Below are positions 61,337 to 64,000 of a stretch of DNA of 64,000 bases, in pieces (position 1 is the stretch's first letter; each line of letters starts with the position of its first letter). The notes beneath the pieces were generated by a model. That model made no database searches and was not told the DNA's origin. It saw nothing but the letters and a program-made list of their open reading frames with translations. The position numbers and the translations under genes were made by a program. The stretch is from Planctomycetota bacterium (GTDB lineage Bacteria > Planctomycetota > UBA8742 > UBA2392): the NCBI GenBank assembly GCA_027493625.1, contig JAOSKM010000001.1:2318657-2382656 (forward strand). Reading direction: 5' to 3'.

Positions 61337-62831
61337 TCAATCCTCAACGTAGCCGAGGGCCGCCAGGTGGGCTTCGATCTTCTTTTCTTCTTCGGCTGCT
61401 GACCCTTCGCTAGCGCTTCGGGCTCCTGTTGCCTGGCTTGCGGCCTTGTTCAGGGCTTCGATATAGCCTTGGAGTTTCTGGGCCGTGTCGCGCTCTGCTC
61501 GCTTTACGTCCTTGTGCTCGCCCGGGTCTTTCTTCAGGTAGAACAGGCGGCGGGTTTTGAAGCCGAGCAGGAACAGGTACGGCTCCAGATACGCCGCCTT
61601 CAGCAGCCCCATTAAACCCTTCTTGAAATGGTGGCCGTAGAGGATGCCGAACATCCCCGGCCTTACCAGCAGCATCAACGCGCGGCCGAGTTCTTTCAAA
61701 ATACTTCTTCACGCGCTTGCCGAATCTGGGCGGCTGGTACTCGATGTACTTCCAGTCCTGGCTGCGCACCACGCGCGCGAGTTCTTCGCGATGGAACGGG
61801 AAGGGCACCTCCAGCACCACCGCCTCGTGCAGCTGCTTGACCTGCTCTTCGAACACCGGCCGCAGGGACTTGCCCCGGAAGCGCTTTTCAGGCTCAAGGC
61901 CGAGCACGTCCATCAGCGTGGGCGCGATGTCGATCAGCTGCACGATGCTGTCGAAACGCTTGCCCTGGGGTAACACCTGGGGGCCGCGCATCAGCAGGGG
62001 CACGCGCAGCTCTTCTTCCCAGGGGAACTTGCCGTGGCCGGCGATGCCGTGCTCGAAGAACATTTCGCCGTGGTCGCCGCATACGATGATGATGGTGTCG
62101 TCCAGCACGCCGCGATCTTCGAGCCCCTTCACGAACTCGCCGAACTTCTCGTCCTGGTAGCGCAGGCTGCCGTCGTACAGGTCGATCAACTGCTGCAGGT
62201 CGCGCTTGTTGCGCACGCGGCTGAAGGGGCGGCCACGGCCGTCAACGGGGCCGCTGTAGTCGGGATCAGCTTCCTTGTTGTAGCTGTCCGCCTGCCGGAA
62301 AGGCTCGTGGGTGTCGATGCTCCAGACCAGCATGAAGAACGGGTCGTAGGCGTCCTTACGATCATCGAGCCACTTCAGCGCCTTGACGTGCAGGTCTTCA
62401 CTGAGCGGCAGGCAATAGTCGTCGCCGCGGGCATCCTGGCCGCGGTCGCGGCAGCGCTGGATGGTTTCGGGGTCCTTGAAGGTGTCATCGAACAGGTCAA
62501 AGCCGCGGTCGAAACCGCGCAGCTTGCTGACCTGGTACACGCCCGAGAACGCGACCGTCTGGTAACCCTGGGCCTTCAGGATTTCCGGCAGCCAGGGCAT
62601 ATCCGTGTTGAGCGCGTCGCGCATCTTGTGGATGCCCGTGCGCGTGGGGTGCTGGCCGGAAAAGATGCTGGCGCCGGAAGGCGCGGTCCAGCCGCTGTTG
62701 GAGTAGGCCTGTGTGAAGGCTACTCCCTCGGCGCAAAACTTGTCCAGGTTCGGAGTGCAGTCACGCCCGTAGCCCAGCGCATGAATGCGGTCCGCGCGCA
62801 GGCAGTCCATGACGTAAAGAATCACGTTCAT
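61337..62831 (-). CDS. sulfatase-superfamily hydrolase lacking the formylglycine motif (frameshifted)
   Basis: The joined protein of about 497 residues has the alkaline-phosphatase/sulfatase fold: VILYVMDCLRADRIHALGYG with metal Asp residues, VCGDHGEMFFEHGIAGHG, and PLLMRGPQVLPQG. At the sulfatase nucleophile site, expected C/S-x-P-S-R, it reads TAPSG (about residue 49-53 from ATG 62831). There is neither Cys/Ser nor Arg, so formylglycine sulfatase activity is unlikely and a phospho-transferase or -hydrolase using Thr is more likely. The frame breaks near 61698 (one extra T gives YFLKELGRA). Fragments are 62831-61698 and 61699-61337. A longer start at 62852 is possible. Confidence 0.82.
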
Positions 62832-62850
62832 GCCGCCAATATGCAGGCTC

Positions 62851-62930
62851 AATTCAAAATGAAAAATTCAAAATTCAAAATAGACGCACGACCGGCCTGT
62901 GGTGAATTTTGAATTTTGCATTTTGAATTG
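62851..62930. repeat. heptad-repeat hairpin, family AATTCAA
   Basis: The left arm (62851-62880) reads AATTCAA, AATGAAA, AATTCAA, AATTCAA and the right arm (62905-62930) is its complement (GAATTTTGAATTTTGCATTTTG). The centre is about 25 bases and GC-rich. It is between the divergent sulfatase-like gene and cysC, very AT-rich compared with its surroundings. Confidence 0.85.
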
Positions 62931-62977
62931 CGCCCGCCGCCGGCGTGCGTATTCCTGTGGCTTCTCAGGAGATTGCC

Positions 62978-63520
62978 ATGGCCGAGCGCGTTGGCTTTAC
63001 CCTCTGGTTCACCGGCCTTTCGGGCGCGGGCAAATCGACCCTGGCCGAAGCGCTCTCCGCGCGGATGAAGGCGCTTGCGCTGGCCCATGAAATCCTGGAC
63101 GGCGACGTGGTGCGCACCAACCTGTCCAAGGGCCTCGGCTTCAGCAAAGAGGATCGCGACACCAACATCCGCCGCATCGGCTTCGTCGCCAACCTGCTGA
63201 CCCGCAACGGCGTGCCCGTGATGACGGCCGCGATCAGCCCCTACCGCGCGATCCGCGAGGAGTGCCGGGCAATGATCGGCCCGGAGCGTTTCGTGGAAGT
63301 GCACGTGCACGCGCCGCTGGAAGTGCTGATCGAGCGCGACACCAAGGGCCTGTACAGGAAGGCGCTGGCGGGCGAGATCAAGGAGTTCACCGGCGTCAGC
63401 GACCCCTACGAAGAGCCGGAAAGCCCCGACGTCAAGGTGCACACCCACACTGAGAGCATCGAGGAGTCGCTGGAGAAAATCTGGCGGCACCTGCTCGAGC
63501 GCGGATTCATAAAGGCCTGA
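62978..63520 (+). CDS. cysC: adenylyl-sulfate kinase
   Basis: APS kinase phosphorylates APS to PAPS, the universal sulfate donor. The 180-residue P-loop kinase has GLSGAGKST (about 13-21), LDGDVVR (Asp), [19 protein letters not shown], and [12 protein letters not shown], then [34 protein letters not shown], all conserved. ATG 62978 has AGGAG six bases ahead. It is followed 76 bases downstream by sat, so the pair makes PAPS from sulfate and ATP. Nearby glycan and hydrolase genes suggest sulfation of a surface polymer, which is inference. Confidence 0.95.
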   Translation: MAERVGFTLWFTGLSGAGKSTLAEALSARMKALALAHEILDGDVVRTNLSKGLGFSKEDRDTNIRRIGFVANLLTRNGVPVMTAAISPYRAIREECRAMIGPERFVEVHVHAPLEVLIERDTKGLYRKALAGEIKEFTGVSDPYEEPESPDVKVHTHTESIEESLEKIWRHLLERGFIKA

Positions 63521-63596
63521 CGATCACCGCCTTTCATTACCGACACCACCCGCTATAACCGGGCCCGCACGGGCCGCGTATAACCCGGAGACAAGA

Positions 63597-64000
63597 ATGC
63601 CCTCGAATACGCCCTTGGGCGGGACGTTGATCAACCGTGTGCTCGACGACACCGGCGCAACCGCGCTGAAAGACGCAGCTTCAAAACTGCCCGCCATCAC
63701 CGTAAGCCCCGCCGAGGTCTGGGACCTCAAGCTGATCGCCATCGGCGGCTATTCGCCGCTGCCCGGCTTCATGAACGAGCACGACTACGCCAGCGTGATC
63801 GCGCGCGGGCGCCTGACCGACGGCACGCCCTGGACCGTGCCGATCACCCTGAGCGTGAAGGATGCCGGCAACCTGAAAGACGGTGACAAGGCCACGCTGA
63901 AGGACGAAAGCGGCAAGCTGCTCGGCAGCATCCAGATCCAGCAGATCTTCGCGCGCCGCTTTGAACACGAGGCCCAGGGCGTGTTCCAGACCACCGACGA
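63597..64000 (+). CDS. sat: sulfate adenylyltransferase (ATP sulfurylase), partial
   Basis: The gene begins at ATG 63597 (GGAG ahead) and runs off the window after 134 codons. The N-terminal PUA-like domain is visible: LDLKLIAIGGYSPLPGFMNEHDY-type motif (WDLKLIAIGGYSPLPGFM), LTDGTPWTVPITL and ARRFEHEAQGVFQTTD, the last preceding the catalytic domain QxRNPxHxxH. ATP sulfurylase makes APS from sulfate and ATP. It forms a functional pair with cysC and is a single-chain Sat type rather than CysDN. Confidence 0.93.
   Translation, partial: MPSNTPLGGTLINRVLDDTGATALKDAASKLPAITVSPAEVWDLKLIAIGGYSPLPGFMNEHDYASVIARGRLTDGTPWTVPITLSVKDAGNLKDGDKATLKDESGKLLGSIQIQQIFARRFEHEAQGVFQTTD

Noticed and set aside
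61337..62831. Formylglycine sulfatase
   Set aside because: The nucleophile motif has neither Cys/Ser nor Arg at the required positions.

Overview
The window is 64 kb of GC-rich chromosomal DNA (roughly two thirds G+C by eye) from a diderm bacterium. Evidence for two membranes is an outer-membrane porin, several lipoproteins and type II secretion-like pseudopilins. The mix of carboxypeptidase-regulatory-like and TPR proteins, a MYXO-CTERM-like surface protein, alkaline-phosphatase-fold hydrolases and abundant palindromic intergenic repeats suggests Planctomycetota or a neighbouring PVC-type lineage. No rRNA or tRNA gene was recognised, so this placement is inference.

Layout. 0-6.4 kb: an anchored repeat-domain protein, ispH behind a palindromic operator candidate, a DapA-family aldolase, and a class III nucleotide cyclase with an unusual topology. 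6.5-8.7 kb: a cobalamin riboswitch followed by a secreted beta-propeller/Ig-like surface protein. 8.7-20.3 kb: TPR proteins, pyrK, def, rpsT, a lipoprotein, a very acidic tail-anchored protein, a porin and a SemiSWEET-like protein. 20.4-31.4 kb: a P-type ATPase, ybeY, xerC, a methyltransferase, ggt, a receiver protein with a zinc ribbon, a HEAT-like lipoprotein and a duplicated-domain exported protein. 31.5-40.0 kb (minus strand): a four-gene minor-pseudopilin operon (GspH-, GspK-, GspJ- and GspI-like). Its GspK-like member is about 1,800 residues and carries a LamG-like region plus a short repeated module also present in the GspJ-like partner. 40.2-40.5 kb: a candidate small RNA with its own promoter and terminator. 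40.6-49.7 kb: a hypothetical secreted protein, a lipoprotein, a membrane protein, a BatA-like vWA protein, a CRP/FNR regulator, ybaB and dnaX. 49.8-57.3 kb: carA, a GT87-like mannosyltransferase and an overlapping glycan operon (GT4, GT2, nucleotide-sugar epimerase, GT2). 57.4-64 kb: an M20 amidohydrolase, two alkaline-phosphatase-superfamily enzymes, a GspG-like protein, and the sulfate-activation pair cysC and sat, with sat cut by the window end.

Two global properties matter. First, about a dozen genes are broken by single-base frameshifts, mostly in or beside homopolymers, and the protein continues cleanly in another frame. This looks like uncorrected long-read indels, so such genes are annotated as joined loci with breakpoints given. 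Second, intergenic regions are full of structured repeats. One class consists of period-7 repeats, mostly in inverted arms, whose heptad differs at each locus. Another consists of stem-loop clusters at convergent gene ends. A third is a 0.5 kb fold-back element.

Functionally the window reads as cell-surface biology: a decorated pseudopilus tip, a B12-regulated surface protein, a glycan operon, and sulfate activation beside phospho/sulfo-hydrolases, interspersed with housekeeping genes.
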